Shown: piece by piece, positions 10,501 to 21,640 of the stretch
How the letters are laid out: each line of letters begins with the position of its first letter
How positions within the stretch are numbered: position 1 is the stretch's first letter
Made by a program: the position numbers and the translations under genes
Notes under the pieces: generated by a model
Told to the model about the DNA's origin: nothing
The model's database searches: none
Seen by the model: only the letters and a program-made list of their open reading frames with translations
Assembly (NCBI GenBank): GCA_008638375.1
Contig: CM018035.1
Coordinates: 23,634,307 to 23,698,306 of the forward strand
Source: Nyssa sinensis
Taxonomy: Eukaryota; Streptophyta; Magnoliopsida; Cornales; Nyssaceae
Direction of reading: 5' to 3'
DNA length: 64,000 bases

Positions 10501-11114
10501 CGTCAATCTTGGAAGGATAGTCTTCTGTCTCGTGATAGTGAGAGTGGACCGGATCCCCCCGTTCACGAGCATGCAGTAATTGCTATTTGGGGGCCTTGGC
10601 CTTGAGTGCAAAAGCATGACACTCTCTAGAGGTTGGTTGGCATCCTCTAATAGAATAGACAGTTTGATCGTGGATGTACTTTAGGCATTGATGGAGGGTC
10701 GAGGTGACTGCTCCCATCTCGTGCAGCCAAGGTCTCCCTATTATGACATTGTAGGGGGATTTGGCATTCAGAACCTAGGTACTCTATTACTGTGGTTTTT
10801 TGCCCTTTCCCTTCTCCTGTAGTTGTGGTAAGATTAATACTTCCTAATGGAGTGTTGAGATTTCCATCGAAACCTGCCATAATTATGCCAGTGGGCTTGA
10901 TGTCATTGGGGTTGAGCTTCATCTGCTTGAAAGGCTTGTGAAATAGAACGTTTGTTGAACTCCCAGTATCCACCAGGACTCTTCGGATCACGAAGTTGGC
11001 GATTTTGAGGGAGATGACGAGGGCATCACTATGAGGACAGTATACCCTTGCAAGGTCTTGATCCGAGAACTTGATTTCTGGCACTGGTCTTAATCTTTTC
11101 TCCACGTTAGCAAT
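10501..11114 (-). pseudogene. retroelement aspartic protease, copy 2
   Basis: The catalytic DTG lies at 10962-10970 within LVDTGSSTNVLF. The frame is open from 11105 past the region where copy 1 is frameshifted (NLNTPLGSINL is intact here). A 1-bp insertion near 10785 (TACCTAGG against TACCTGG in copy 1) then shifts it. The TAG upstream of the RT linker is shared with copy 1. Confidence 0.85.
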
Positions 11115-12928
11115 CTACAAGATGTGTGGAGTTGCCCTCGCTTCCCGAGCATAGTGTTTCCTTGATTTGTTGGAAGTCCCAGTTGTACTGGAATCTGCGT
11201 GCAAAACAAAGATTACTTGGTTGTTCTGTCGTGGGGGGCTCATTTCGTCCTTCCCTTTGTTCCTGTCTCTGGTCGGGCTTCCTCTGTTGGGGCCAATCAT
11301 CTCGGGGGTTTTGCCCTCCGTCCTGCTTGATGAACTCCTGTAGTCGTCCTCTCCTGATTAGCTGCTCAATCTCGTGTTTGAGAGCCTTACAAGTGTTGGT
11401 TGTATGCCCACGGTCCTTGTGAAAATCACAATATTTGGTTTGTTCTCGGTAACTGGGATCACCTTTCAAAGGCTCTGGCCACCTCAGATTCTCTCGAGAT
11501 CTTACTTGCTTCAGTATGTTGTATAGAGAGGTGTTCAGAGGAATAAAATTATTGAACTCTCCTTAGCCCAGAATTATAGGAAGCTCGGGATACTCCCCTC
11601 TTCTCTGGGCTTCTAGCTCTCTTCCTCACCGAGCTAGGGTCCTTCCTTTGGTCGTCCTTCCTCTGATTGTCTTTCTTCTGATCATCTTTCTGGGCTTGTT
11701 CCTTAATCTTCCTAGAAGTGTCTTTGGCTTCCTCCAAGTTAATGTATTTTCTTGCTCGGTCCATGAGTGCTGCCATGTCTGCAGGGGGATTTTTGGTCAA
11801 AGAGTCTCTAAAGCCTCCTTGTGCAAGACCAGAAGCCAAGGCAGCTATAAGGAAACTGGGGCTGCAGTCCGTAACCTTAGTGAGTTCGGCGTTGGAACGT
11901 ACAATATACCCTCTGAGGGACTCTTCCTTTGTTTGCTTTATGTTCAACAAGAATTTAGGACCCTTACTCAATCTCCTATTGGTCATGAATCTGTCTAGGA
12001 ATCTTTTGCCGAGCTCATAGAAACTAGTAACTGAGTTCGGCAGGAGGTGATGGAACCACTTCAGAGCAGTTCCATTGAGGCTGGTTACGAATGTTCGGCA
12101 TAAAAAGGCGTCAGAAACGTCGTGTAGGGCCATGGTGTGCTGGTAATAGGAGAGATGGTCCCCTGGATCCCTTGTCCCATTATAAGGAGTGAATTTTGGG
12201 ACAACGAATTTCTTAGGTCTCTCCTCAGTCATGATAGCATTAGTGAATGGGGTGGCAAACCTGCCGAGCAGCCTGGCCAATTCGTCTTGTTCTAGGGGGT
12301 TTTGAGCACCCCTCATAACAACAGTGCGGTCCATTGATTCAGCAACTTCCTCAGCTCTTATTGATCCCCTTGGCAAGATAGGCTACTGCGAGTCAGGCCT
12401 TGTAGCTTCAGGGCCTACATGGGTAGGATGATCTCAGCCCATTACTGAGGGGTTGTTCTGATTCTCCTAGGCTGGTGCTGTAGGAGCCACTTGAGGTTAA
12501 GACTCTTGTGGTACAGGGTTTACTCTTGAAGCCCCAAGAACTGGAACCCTAGTGGTGCTTCGGTAATAGACCTCTGGGATAAAAGCTGGTACCCCTCTGC
12601 CGGCGACTGCTGATGGCTGGGGATCTCCATGAATGTGGACGGTAGTAGGAGGTTGCGCCTCCTGAGTGACAGGTGGATTCTGAGGAGGTTGCGCCTCCTG
12701 AGTGGCAGGTGGATTCTGAGGATTAGTTTCATGATTTTGGGTGAACATCGCCAGAGCTCTGGACATAGCCAGAAGTTGTTCTTGCAGCAACTGGTTCTGC
12801 CGCTTGACTTCGGCAAGCTCTTGTTGTACGGGATCATTCACTTGCCCTCTTCCTCGTCTGGCAGGCGTTTGAGGTTGAGGGTTTTGAGGATTTTGAGTAT
12901 TGTTCCTTGGCAGGAGATTGGGAGCCAT
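11115..12928 (-). pseudogene. gag polyprotein, copy 2 (includes the N-terminus)
   Basis: ATG at 12928 starts MAPNLLPRN, about 58 bases inside the primer binding site. Next come a Gln/Pro-rich segment with a coiled-coil-like stretch (VQQELAEVKRQNQLLQEQL) and a 12-residue direct repeat. The capsid region (12376-11549) and an intact zinc-knuckle variant CDFHKDRGHTTNTC (near 11390-11430) follow. Lesions are TAA 12497-12499, TAG and TGA stops near 12410-12450, an extra G near 11560, an extra C in a C run near 11235, and TAG 11115-11117 (copy 1 CAG). Confidence 0.88.
12650..12721 (-). repeat. 36-bp direct duplication inside gag of copy 2
   Basis: Two adjacent 36-bp units differ at one position (GTGAC against GTGGC). 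They encode a repeated Asn-Pro-Pro-Ala/Val-Thr-Gln-Glu-Ala-Gln-Pro-Pro motif and keep the reading frame. Confidence 0.9.
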
Positions 12929-12986
12929 AGTCCTTTAGAAAAAAGGAGAATGAGTTTTGAAGTAGTAGAGCACTTGGTGATTGTCG

Positions 12987-13004
12987 TTCCCACAGACGGC
13001 GCCA
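12987..13004 (-). other. Primer binding site of Tat copy 2
   Basis: On the minus strand it reads TGGCGCCGTCTGTGGGAA, three bases inside the LTR end. The first nine bases match the acceptor end of plant tRNA-Asp (ending ACGGCGCCA); the rest departs from it. The identical 18 bases occur at 25311-25328. Confidence 0.85.
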
Positions 13005-13007
13005 AAC

Positions 13008-13624
13008 TGATGCTACACTTTTTAGCCCACGTATGCTCAGAGCTCGACTCCCTGAGGAACACTCAAAAAGAAGATCAGAGGACCACCAGGTTGGATCCGG
13101 CGGTAGCCGCTTCGATGCTTAAGTCAATAAACTGAATTGAAAGACTGTAATGAAAGCCAAAATAATGAGCATCAAAATAAAGCGTACCTTTAAGGTTTAA
13201 TTTACAGGCTGTGGCTTTCTTAAGTTGATTATGATTTAGAGCCATGAATGTAGGAATTTGACCATCGGAGATAGCAGTTACCTTGTAGGATATTGCATCA
13301 AATAGAGATAACCATGAGTGGTGGTTTCCTTGTAAAAGACTGTTTCCTTATTCTCTGCTCGGCATATATTAAGGCGGTGATGAGCTTTGAATATCGATGC
13401 GTTGCACTGAAGGCCTATGTTCGGAACCGTAAGCTTTGCAGAAAAGTAGATATGCTCTGAAGATACGTGCTCGGCCTTTGTAGGTCTGCTCTGACTGGCC
13501 GAGCCTGAACTAAATGGCCGAGCATGAGCTGAATAGTCGAGCTTGAGTTGAATGGTCGAGCATGAGCTGACCCCGTAGGTATACGTGTCAAATGGTGATT
13601 GGTCTGTCACATTGTGGTATATTA
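13008..13624 (-). repeat. 5' LTR of Tat copy 2
   Basis: It begins on the + strand with TGATGC next to the primer binding site. It ends near 13624, where alignment to the related LTR at 25332-25963 places the outer end (TTA in place of TCA). The promoter-like position near 13199-13207 reads TGTAAATTA on the minus strand where the related LTR has TATAAATAA, so the TATA box looks decayed. Confidence 0.8.
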
Positions 13625-13697
13625 GTTTCAAAAATTACACTCTCATCTCTTACTCTGCTAACAAACTACACATTCTTCACATTCTGTTCAATTCCTT

Positions 13698-14575
13698 TTA
13701 GGATAAATTATACTGACACTCCTGAGATTTCTGACAATTACAATAACCTCTCCTAAGATTTATGAAATTATACTAAGCATTTCTTACTTTATCAGACAAA
13801 CTACAAATTCCTCCACCAGTCTTTTTTTTTTTTATTAAATGATAAAATTGTCCATTTCAGGGTTTTTTTAAAACATTTTTTTAATTTTGACCTCTTCTTT
13901 CAATTTTTTTTTTAATTTTTAAATAAATATTGACTAAAACCTTAAATTTATTTTTATATAAAATAAAAAACTCTTTAAAAAAGTTAGAAAAAACTTGTCA
14001 AAATTGAAAAAATGAAAAAGAAAAAAAAAAACATGAAATGAACAATTTTGTCATTTTACAAAAAGAATTTGACTGGAAGGAGATATTTTTAATTTGTCAG
14101 TAAAAGTAAAGAAAGTCAATATGATTTAAAAAATTTTAAGGAAGATCAGTATAGTTTTTAGAAACCTCAAGAGAAGTCAATGTAATTTTTTTTTATGTTA
14201 AATGACAAAAATACTCATTTAATTTTAATTTTTTTACATTTTTTTCAATTTTGACTAAACTTTTTTTAAAGAATTTTTTCATCTTATATAAAAACAAATT
14301 TGAAGTAATTAACTTAGAAAAAAAAAACATTGAAAGAATGTTTTAATCAATATTTATTTGAAAATAAATTAAAAAAAAAGTAAAAAAAAAATGATCAAAA
14401 TTGAAAGAAAAACAAAAGATAAAATTTTGTCATTTAGAAAAAAAAATAATAATTTGAGAGAAGATACGTGTAATTTGTCAGTAAAAATATAAAAGAACAG
14501 TATAATTTCAAAAAACTCATAGAAAATTTTTATAATTAGTCAAAAACTTAAAAAGATCAATGTAATTTATTCTAA
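13698..14575. mobile_element. Foldback MITE-like element, copy A (compound)
   Basis: The left end (TTAGGATAAATTATACTGAC) and right end (GATCAATGTAATTTATTCTAA) are long imperfect inverted repeats, and the similarity runs well over 100 bp inward. An internal copy of the right arm occurs near 14090-14190, so the locus looks like one complete foldback unit followed by a second partial one. It is strongly AT-rich and has no coding capacity. A related unit is at 28896-29414. Confidence 0.7.
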
Positions 14576-15945
14576 TTTTTTTTATAAAAAACATTTTATA
14601 TACTATTTTAATGTGAAATAATATGTAAATTTGTGTGGACAATCAATTTGATTATCACAGCTGCTCTCTCAAACTGCGCAGCTCTACGAGCAAGGACAGA
14701 CACACATGAGAGGTGGAAATGAATAATAGCCCTTGACTTGCTCAAAACAACGAAATAGACCACTACAAAATTCTCTAATATTTTAACAACAATTATTAAA
14801 TTAATATATTAGACCTAATCTCGGACGTTCTTCAATTTGAATGTTTTCTTGTTCTCATTCATAATTATATAGCATTTTGCTGTATAAGATTATTATTTTA
14901 AATCTCTGTACTAATTTTTTTCCCGATTTATTTTAAATGATTGAATTTATTATTTTTGAATTATTTTGGGATAGCGCTTGGATAGTAATTCAGATATAAT
15001 TTTTTAAAAAATATTTCTGAAAATTTTGTCATTAATTTTTTAAAAACTGTGAAAATACATTTGGATATAATAATCTAAATTTTAAAAAAATTAAAATGAA
15101 TAGTTTGCCAAACGTGTATTCTGTGTTTCAAAATTAAAAATCTGTTTTAAAAACCTAACCAAACGTACACTTTAGTAAGGAAGGATGTGTAATTTATTTA
15201 TTTTTCTTGTTTGTAGGTTGGGCTTGTTTTTGTTGTTGGGTTAGTTGGGCTTCTTATCGTTTTTGGATTTGAATTGTTAAATTTTTTAAGGTCTAGAATT
15301 GAAAGACTTCTTAAATTTATAATATAATGAGATTAATTGTACATATAACTTCTGTTGATAAAAATAAAAGAAAATGTATAAAAAGGAAAAAAATGAAGGG
15401 GTTGAACAAGGGAAGATAAAAAATACTACTTGTGTAATCAAACGAATTATGCAAAACCATTTCTTTTCGCAACGTGACTCAAGTTGTAGGGTTGATGAGC
15501 ATACATAATTAAATAAATTTTTTCTCATACCTATTTTGGGCAAAGTCAAGATTCTGTGTTAGTAGGAGTAATCTAAAACTCGGTAATAAAATAAAATTTT
15601 AATTTTATAAAATCTATAAAAATAAATTGTTACTAATGTAGTTTAAATAATTAAAAAAACAAAAATTTTAAATTTTTATTATAATATTAACAAAAAATAA
15701 GAATAAATTAACAATTATACTTTTTTTTTGCTATAATTAAAAAAGTTGCAATCTTCACACATTTTATATGAGAGATTCATCTCATTTGAGTGCATTCTAT
15801 ATATTTTTTTACTATTATTTAAAAAAAATATTTGAACATGATTTAACATTATTTTCAGAAAAATAGTAATTTTAATTCAAAATTCTAATACAAAAATCTT
15901 AATCTAACTATTTTGTACTAGTGTTCTTTTATTTAGTAAACATAT
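14576..15945. other. AT-rich intergenic spacer
   Basis: No credible gene is seen. The short open frame near 15286-15549 (minus) is low-complexity with no recognisable motif. The stretch 14985-15170 contains CCAAACGT-type blocks often seen in plant MITEs, but I could not define ends. Confidence 0.6.
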
Positions 15946-15950
15946 GTCTC

Positions 15951-16197
15951 TGATTTTGCAAAAAATTGTCCATGCTGGCGATTCGGCAAGAGGGACCTGC
16001 AAAAAAGAGAAAGAGGACCCTCCGACGATCAAGTCAATAAAGATAAAATAAGATATAAAATATATGTGTAAAAAAGAGTGATTGTGTAGTAAAGGCACAC
16101 CTTAGGGCTTTATTTATAGGCTGTAGATTTCCTAAATTGATTAGGATTCGGAGTCGTAAAAGTAGGGATTTGAAGATATCCAAGAATAGCAGTTGCT
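15951..16197 (-). repeat. Left (3') LTR of the non-autonomous element, first part
   Basis: It matches 25332-25580. It starts TGATTTTGC (TGATGCTGC in the other LTR) after GTCTC. The promoter motif TATAAATAA lies on the minus strand at 16110-16118. It is cut at 16197 by the nested Athila-like element. Confidence 0.92.
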
Positions 16198-17978
16198 TGA
16201 CAAGAGCATAATAGTCTATATTTTTAATTCCTTTATATTTAGTTTTGTTACATATTTTCTGTTTTAGTGAACTAATTAATTTATTTATTAAATTAGGAAA
16301 GCATTGAAGGTGAAAGAATAAATTTGGAGTGTAATGTGCAATTTTCAACTTTTAGGCATTTTGACCTATGGAGCTTCACTAGAGATTTGGATGGTGTTAG
16401 AGTTCGAGAATGAGAAAGTGGCCTTCATGAAGTTTTTAGAGGACGTCTTGGGCTTTTCAGAAAGGTCTGGTTTGCAAAACTCTGAGTTCGTTTGGGCCTT
16501 CAAACGTTGTTTCAAAGACAGGCCTAGTAAGTTGATCCGAATTTCTGTCTGACCAGCCAACTTCAATGAGTCATAACTTGAGCTTCCGAAGTTCAAATCA
16601 AGTGATTTTTAAGCTTAAAATTATCTACTTATCTAAAGCTACAACTTTCGTGAAGAGCCTAATCAAAATTCAGTCGTTATCTTATAAAAAAAAGAAGCCT
16701 AAAGGTGACAGTTGTTGGCTGTGCGCGGGAGAGGAAAAAAAAAGCTGATTGAAAGAGCAAAGAAAAGGCAAAGCACGGAAAAGAAAAAAAAAGAAAAATA
16801 AATAAAATTTGAAAAGTCAACGTGGGCTTTGGGTGAGGAAACAAAAGGAAAGAAATACAAAAGAAAAAGAATTAAAAAAAGACAAAAGAAAGTAAGGTGA
16901 AGAAAAGTCAAATTTTGTGGGCCAGGAGAAAAGAAATAAGAAAGCAAGGAATGAGGATTCTGGAGGGGTCTTGGGCTTCAGGCGCTTGGGCTTTCAAAAG
17001 AACGGAAGGGCGCAACAATTTTGCGGCACAAAGAAAAAAAGGGCACCTGTGCGGTGGAAGAAAAAAAATGGAAGACTTGTGCGGTGCCACAGAGGCAACG
17101 AAAAAAAAGATGGGTGACATAAATAAATTAAAATTTTTTTATTCAAGTATGTTAGGTTAGATTTTTTAATTCAGTTTTAGAAGATTTCGAATTCTCATTG
17201 TAGTTTAATGGTTGAATTAATTCAGTAACGTTATTTTTCTTTTTTATGAATTATGTTCATGATAATCTGTTTTAATTGTTTATTGATATTTGATTTGATT
17301 GATTTAATTAAGGTCTGTTAAATTGATCAAATTATTATCAATTGCTAGATTCAGGAAGTATATTACGTAATTGATATGGTTCCTAATCAATTGTGGCAAA
17401 TAGCGATAGATGATTATGGACAAACTTTTGTTTATTGCTATAATTATCATGACTTAAGTTAAACAGTCTGAACTTGTGTGATTGTTGCTTAGAATAATCT
17501 AATTTCCTAGATATTAATGCAGCCATTAGATTAAATTTAGAGAGCTTGTTTTAAATTGTTTAATAGTTAGAATCTAATGGAGAGCTTATTTCATTAGTGA
17601 GGAATTAAGGAAAATTTCAGATAGCAGAGCTTATTGTTACCTAAGATTATTAGATTCATTGAAGGGTAGAATAATGTTATAGTCGATTGATTGTTCCATT
17701 AACTGTGAGAGTAAGATTGAACCGAAAAACTGAAGTTTTAATTCATTGATTTCTGTTATTAATTTAGTTTTCAATCGTAATTAGTTTGATCAAAATTTCA
17801 ACCCCCACATTTATTGTTTTGTTATTAATTGAATTTTAGTTTAGAATTGATCAGAATAAATAGAAAAATAAATTGTGGACACTCTCTGTAGGTTCAACCC
17901 TTACTCAGCTAACTACTGTGTTTATTGTGTTAAAAAGTAAGGTTAATTTACTTTTGGAGTGTTAACGACGCGCTTCTA
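16198..17978 (+). repeat. 5' LTR of the nested gag-protease element
   Basis: It runs from TGACAAGAG after the TTGCT duplication to CTTCTA before the primer binding site. Small open frames inside it (for example 16897-17160) sit in a purine-rich region also present in the 3' LTR and are not credible genes. Confidence 0.95.
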
Positions 17979-17983
17979 AAATT

Positions 17984-18001
17984 TGGCGCCGTTGCAGGAG
18001 A
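17984..18001 (+). other. Primer binding site, tRNA-Asp type
   Basis: TGGCGCCGTTGCAGGAGA matches the 3' end of plant tRNA-Asp (complement TGGCGCCGTTGCCGGGGA) with two mismatches. It lies five bases downstream of the 5' LTR. Confidence 0.9.
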
Positions 18002-18267
18002 GTGTTTTCTGTCATTTTTTTTTTATATTTACTCTGGCTGATTTTTATTTTATTTTATTTTTATTCTTTTTTTTTAATTCGTTACTTTTAGGTTAATTTG
18101 TGTTTTAATTTTTATTTGTCAAATTTTGTTTTTTTTTTTTTTATAGGTTCGGTGGAGTTTTCTAAATGGTACTATTCATTTGAAAATTTGTGATTTACTT
18201 TTTTGGTTATTTATTTTTTATTTATTTTCTTATTTTTTTTTATTTATTTTTTATTTCTTTTTGGTTT

Positions 18268-19940
18268 ATGTCTCAATCTTCTCAATCTGACGAATTAAGA
18301 TTTGATTCAGAAATTGATAAAACCGTACGAAGGTTGAGAAAAGAGACTCGGCAAGCTCGAATTGCAACCACAAATTCTGAAAAAGCTATTGCTGCATCAC
18401 TTGGCTTGAACATAGCACTTGAATTATTTTCTAACAGTTCATATAGTGATTCAAAAGAGAAAGATATGGCTGCTCCTAAAAACAATAGGGCTGCTAGGAC
18501 TTTGAGGGAGTTAGCTACTCCTAATCTAAATTAACAGCCATTGTGTATTGAGTATCCTAATTTAACTGCTGCTTTTGAATTAAAATCAGGACTAATTCAT
18601 CTTTTGCCTACCTTTCGTGATCTTACAAGTGAAGATCCATACAAGCATCTAAAGGAATTCCATGTGGTGTGTTCTAGCATGAAGCCTCAAGGAATAACAG
18701 AGGAGCAAAAAAAGCTTTGGGCTTTTCCATTCTCATTGGCAGACTTGGCAAAGGATTGGCTATATTACCTTCCTTCCGGATCGATCCAAACATGGAATGA
18801 GATGAAGAAGCTATTTTTGAAAAAATATTTTCCTGTTTCTCGGGTTGCTAATATAAGGAAAGAGATATGTAGCATAAGACAATATAATGGAGAATCTCTT
18901 TACGAGTATTGGGAGAGTATGATAGATGCTGCAAGTGGAGGAACATTGGTTGATAAGACCTCAGATGATGCTAGGAATTTGATTTTAAACATGGCAGCCA
19001 ATTCACAGTAATATGGAACCAGAATGGAGCACACACCTAAAAAGGTGAATGAGGTAAGTACTTCTAACATTGAATGTCAAATTTCTGATTTAACTTTTTT
19101 GGTTCATCAAATGGCTGTAGGGAACATGCAAGCAGCAAAAGTGTGTGGAATTTGTTCGTTGTCAGGACATAATACAGATGTGTGTCCAACTTTGTTAGAA
19201 GATGAAACTGTTCAGCAAGCCAATGCAGTGGGAAATTTTCTAGGCTAACCCCAGCGCCGATATGATCCTTACTCTAATTGTTACAATCCAGGATGGAGAG
19301 ATCATCCCAATTTGAGCTATGGAGGAAATAAGCGGCCAATGCAAAATGTTTTTCCAAATAATCAGGCCAGTTTTCAACAGGTTCAACAGCAGTATCCACC
19401 TAAGCAATCAGTTCCTTGCAGTTCTGGAACATCTCTTGAGGATATGTTTAAAACTTGCATGATCAATACGCAGCAATTCCAACAAGAGACAAGGACTTCC
19501 ATACAAAATCTGGAGAATCAGGTAAGTCAGCTTGCTACCACAGTTGGTCGATTGGATTCTCAGGGCTCAGGTAAGCTACATTTTCAAACTATTATTAATC
19601 CAAGAGAGAATGCAAGTGCTATAACATTGAGGAGTGGCAAACAATTGGAAGTACCAAAATCCACTGCTGTAATTGTCGAGGAGGAGGAGATTGAGAAGGA
19701 GGCAGAAATGTCTAAGGTAATTCCTAATCCTTTTATTCAAGTTAAGACTAATCCCTTACCTTTTTCATACAGATGTGCAAGGTCTAAGAAGGAGAAGCAA
19801 GAAAAAGAAATTTTAGAGACATTCCACAAGGTAGAGGTAAATATTCCTTTACTAGATGCAATTAAGCAAGTGCCAAGGTATGAAAAGTTTTTGAAAGAAT
19901 TATGCACTAACAAGCGAAAATTAAGAGTGATGAGAAGGTA
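18268..19940 (+). pseudogene. gag of the nested Athila-like element (broken)
   Basis: ATG at 18268 starts MSQSSQSDELRF after an AT-rich leader. The frame continues through stops at 18532-18534, 19009-19011 and 19246-19248, all TAA; the family sequence I know suggests Gln codons at the last two. Visible features are QPLCIEYPN, the FPFSLADLAKDWLYYLP capsid segment, an intact zinc knuckle CGICSLSGHNTDVC (near 19144-19185), YDPYSNCYNPGWRDHPN, and the ITLRSGKQLEVP segment. Compared with the family, about 30 residues seem missing in frame after YEYWE (near 18915). A 1-bp loss near 19927 puts the protease in another frame. Confidence 0.85.
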
Positions 19941-20459
19941 AGTGTGGGGGAGAATGTGTCAGCTGTTCTTCAAAGAAAGCTTCCCCCTAAGTGTAAAGAT
20001 CCAGGTATGTTCACCATTCCATGTAGAATAGGTAATACTAGATTTGAAAGAGCCATGTTAGATTTAGGAGCTTCTATTAATGTCATGCCACGATCTGTTT
20101 ATGCTTCTTTAAATCTAAGTTCTTTGAAAAAGACTGGTGTTATTATACAGTTGGTTGATCGTACTGTTGCTTACCCTGCAGGCATGATTGAGGATGTGTT
20201 AGTGCAGGTGAATGAATTAATACTTCCTGCGAATTTTTACATTGTGGATATGGATGATGATACTTCTTCTAATCTTGCACATATTTTATTGGGGAGACCA
20301 TTCTTGAAAATAACTAGAACAATGATTGATGTGCATAATGGTACTTTGACTATGGAGTTTGATGGTGAGAAGATTCAATTCAACATTTATGAGGCCATGA
20401 GGTACCCCAGTGATATTAATCATGTTTTTGTTGTTAATGTTATTAACCCTTTAGTGTAG
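19928..20459 (+). pseudogene. Retroelement aspartic protease of the nested element
   Basis: Open to the TAG at 20457-20459. It begins KVSVGENVSAVLQRKLPPKCKDPG and carries the active-site segment MLDLGASINVMP, the DLGA variant usual in Athila-type plant elements, and the LLGRPFLK flap-side motif. It lies downstream of gag, separated by the frameshift. After it the element goes straight to the 3' non-coding region with no trace of RT, so pol is absent and not just mutated. Confidence 0.88.
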
Positions 20460-21136
20460 GAAGTTCTTGACCCAACAAGTAAGGAAAATTTGGAGGTAGG
20501 TTGAGGAGCAAGTCGTCGGGCAAACGACGTGAAACAAATGCACTGCTTGGGAGGCAACCCAAGAAACCAGATTTGAATTTCTTTCCCTTTTCTTTTTATT
20601 TTTGTCAATTTTTTTTCCTTTGCATAATTATCTTACATTGGGGACAATGTGAGGTTTAAGTGTGGGGGAGAGGATTTGACACTTTGTTTACTTTGCTTTG
20701 TTTACTTTGTTAGTGTTGCTGAATTTTTATTTTATTTTTTTTTATTTCTTTCAAAAAAAAAAAACCAAATAAAAAAAAAAGTGTTTGTGTGTAGAATTGG
20801 ATGGTTTTATTTGAATTTTATTTGGCTAAGCTCTTGAAGGTCGCCAATGAATGTGTGAGGATTAATGTTGACTTGTAGGTTTTGCTTGATGTTTAATTAA
20901 TTGATGAATAATGATGACCAAGTCACAATCCACACTTGAACGGCTGAAAACTGATTTGTTTTTATTTGCATGAGTGCTTGAGTATAAGATACATGTTTTA
21001 TTAGCTAAGTTGTATGAAAGTCTAACTATGTGCATTGGTTTCAAGACTTAGACTTGCTTAACTACTCATTTTGTTTTCTAATTATGGAGCTATGTTAGAG
21101 AAATGAATAAAAAAAAAAATAAAGTAAGTAAATCAT

Positions 21137-21287
21137 GTGGTGGGTTGAGATGGAGCGTAAAACGCACTCACTGGTGGGTTAAGATGAAGTGTAAAGCGCA
21201 CTCACTCATAAACACAAGCATAAAGTGAGATGAAGCGTAAAACGCACTCACTGGTGGGTGAGATGGAGCATAAAATGCACTCACCTA
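21137..21287 (+). repeat. Degenerate tandem repeat, GAGATGGAGCGTAAAACGCACTCAC type
   Basis: About four copies of a unit built on GAT(G)GAGCGTAAAACGCACTCAC with a GTGGGT linker. GCGT-AAA-ACGC inside the unit is a short palindrome (GCGTAAAACGC). It lies between the hairpin region and the polypurine tract. Confidence 0.8.
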
Positions 21288-21640
21288 AAAAGAAAAAAAA
21301 AAGCATTTGTGTGGAAAGTAATAATGAAAAAGCTATGTTTCTAGTCTTGGAATGATGTGCATTGTTGTTCTCCCATATAGACTTACTTGTGTAATCATGT
21401 TGATCATAGTGAAGGTACTTGCATGCATGCACTTGAATTTTGAAATTGTTTTGTGGAGAATGACAAGGTTATTGTTGCGAATTGATTGATGAAGTATTAA
21501 CCAAATTCCTGCTTAGTCTTTGCATTAATTTTCATGGATGAACTATTGAACTTAAGACTTTTGAAAGTTTGGTTGAATGGATTCAAATGAACTTTTTGTT
21601 TTGTTCTCAGTTTTTGTTTACACGAGGACGTATAAAAGCT

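Larger units (their letters stand above)
6288..13624 (-). mobile_element. Ty3/gypsy Tat-lineage LTR retrotransposon, copy 2 (minus strand)
   Basis: This has the same order as copy 1, read right to left: 5' LTR 13008-13624, primer binding site 12987-13004, gag from ATG at 12928, protease, RT, two RNase H domains, integrase ending near 7240, 30-bp array, 3' tail, and an 88-bp stub of the 3' LTR. It carries its own stops and frameshifts plus lesions shared with copy 1. It gives the parts of the element missing at the left edge of the window. The 3' LTR is reduced to a stub, so no target-site duplication can be checked. Confidence 0.92.

Noticed and set aside
1..13624. Envelope-like gene in the Tat elements
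   Set aside because: Between integrase and LTR there is only the 30-bp array and a non-coding tail, with no credible frame.
16897..17160. 87-codon frame in the nested element's LTR
   Set aside because: Lies in purine-rich LTR sequence, is not preserved in the other LTR, and shows no domain.
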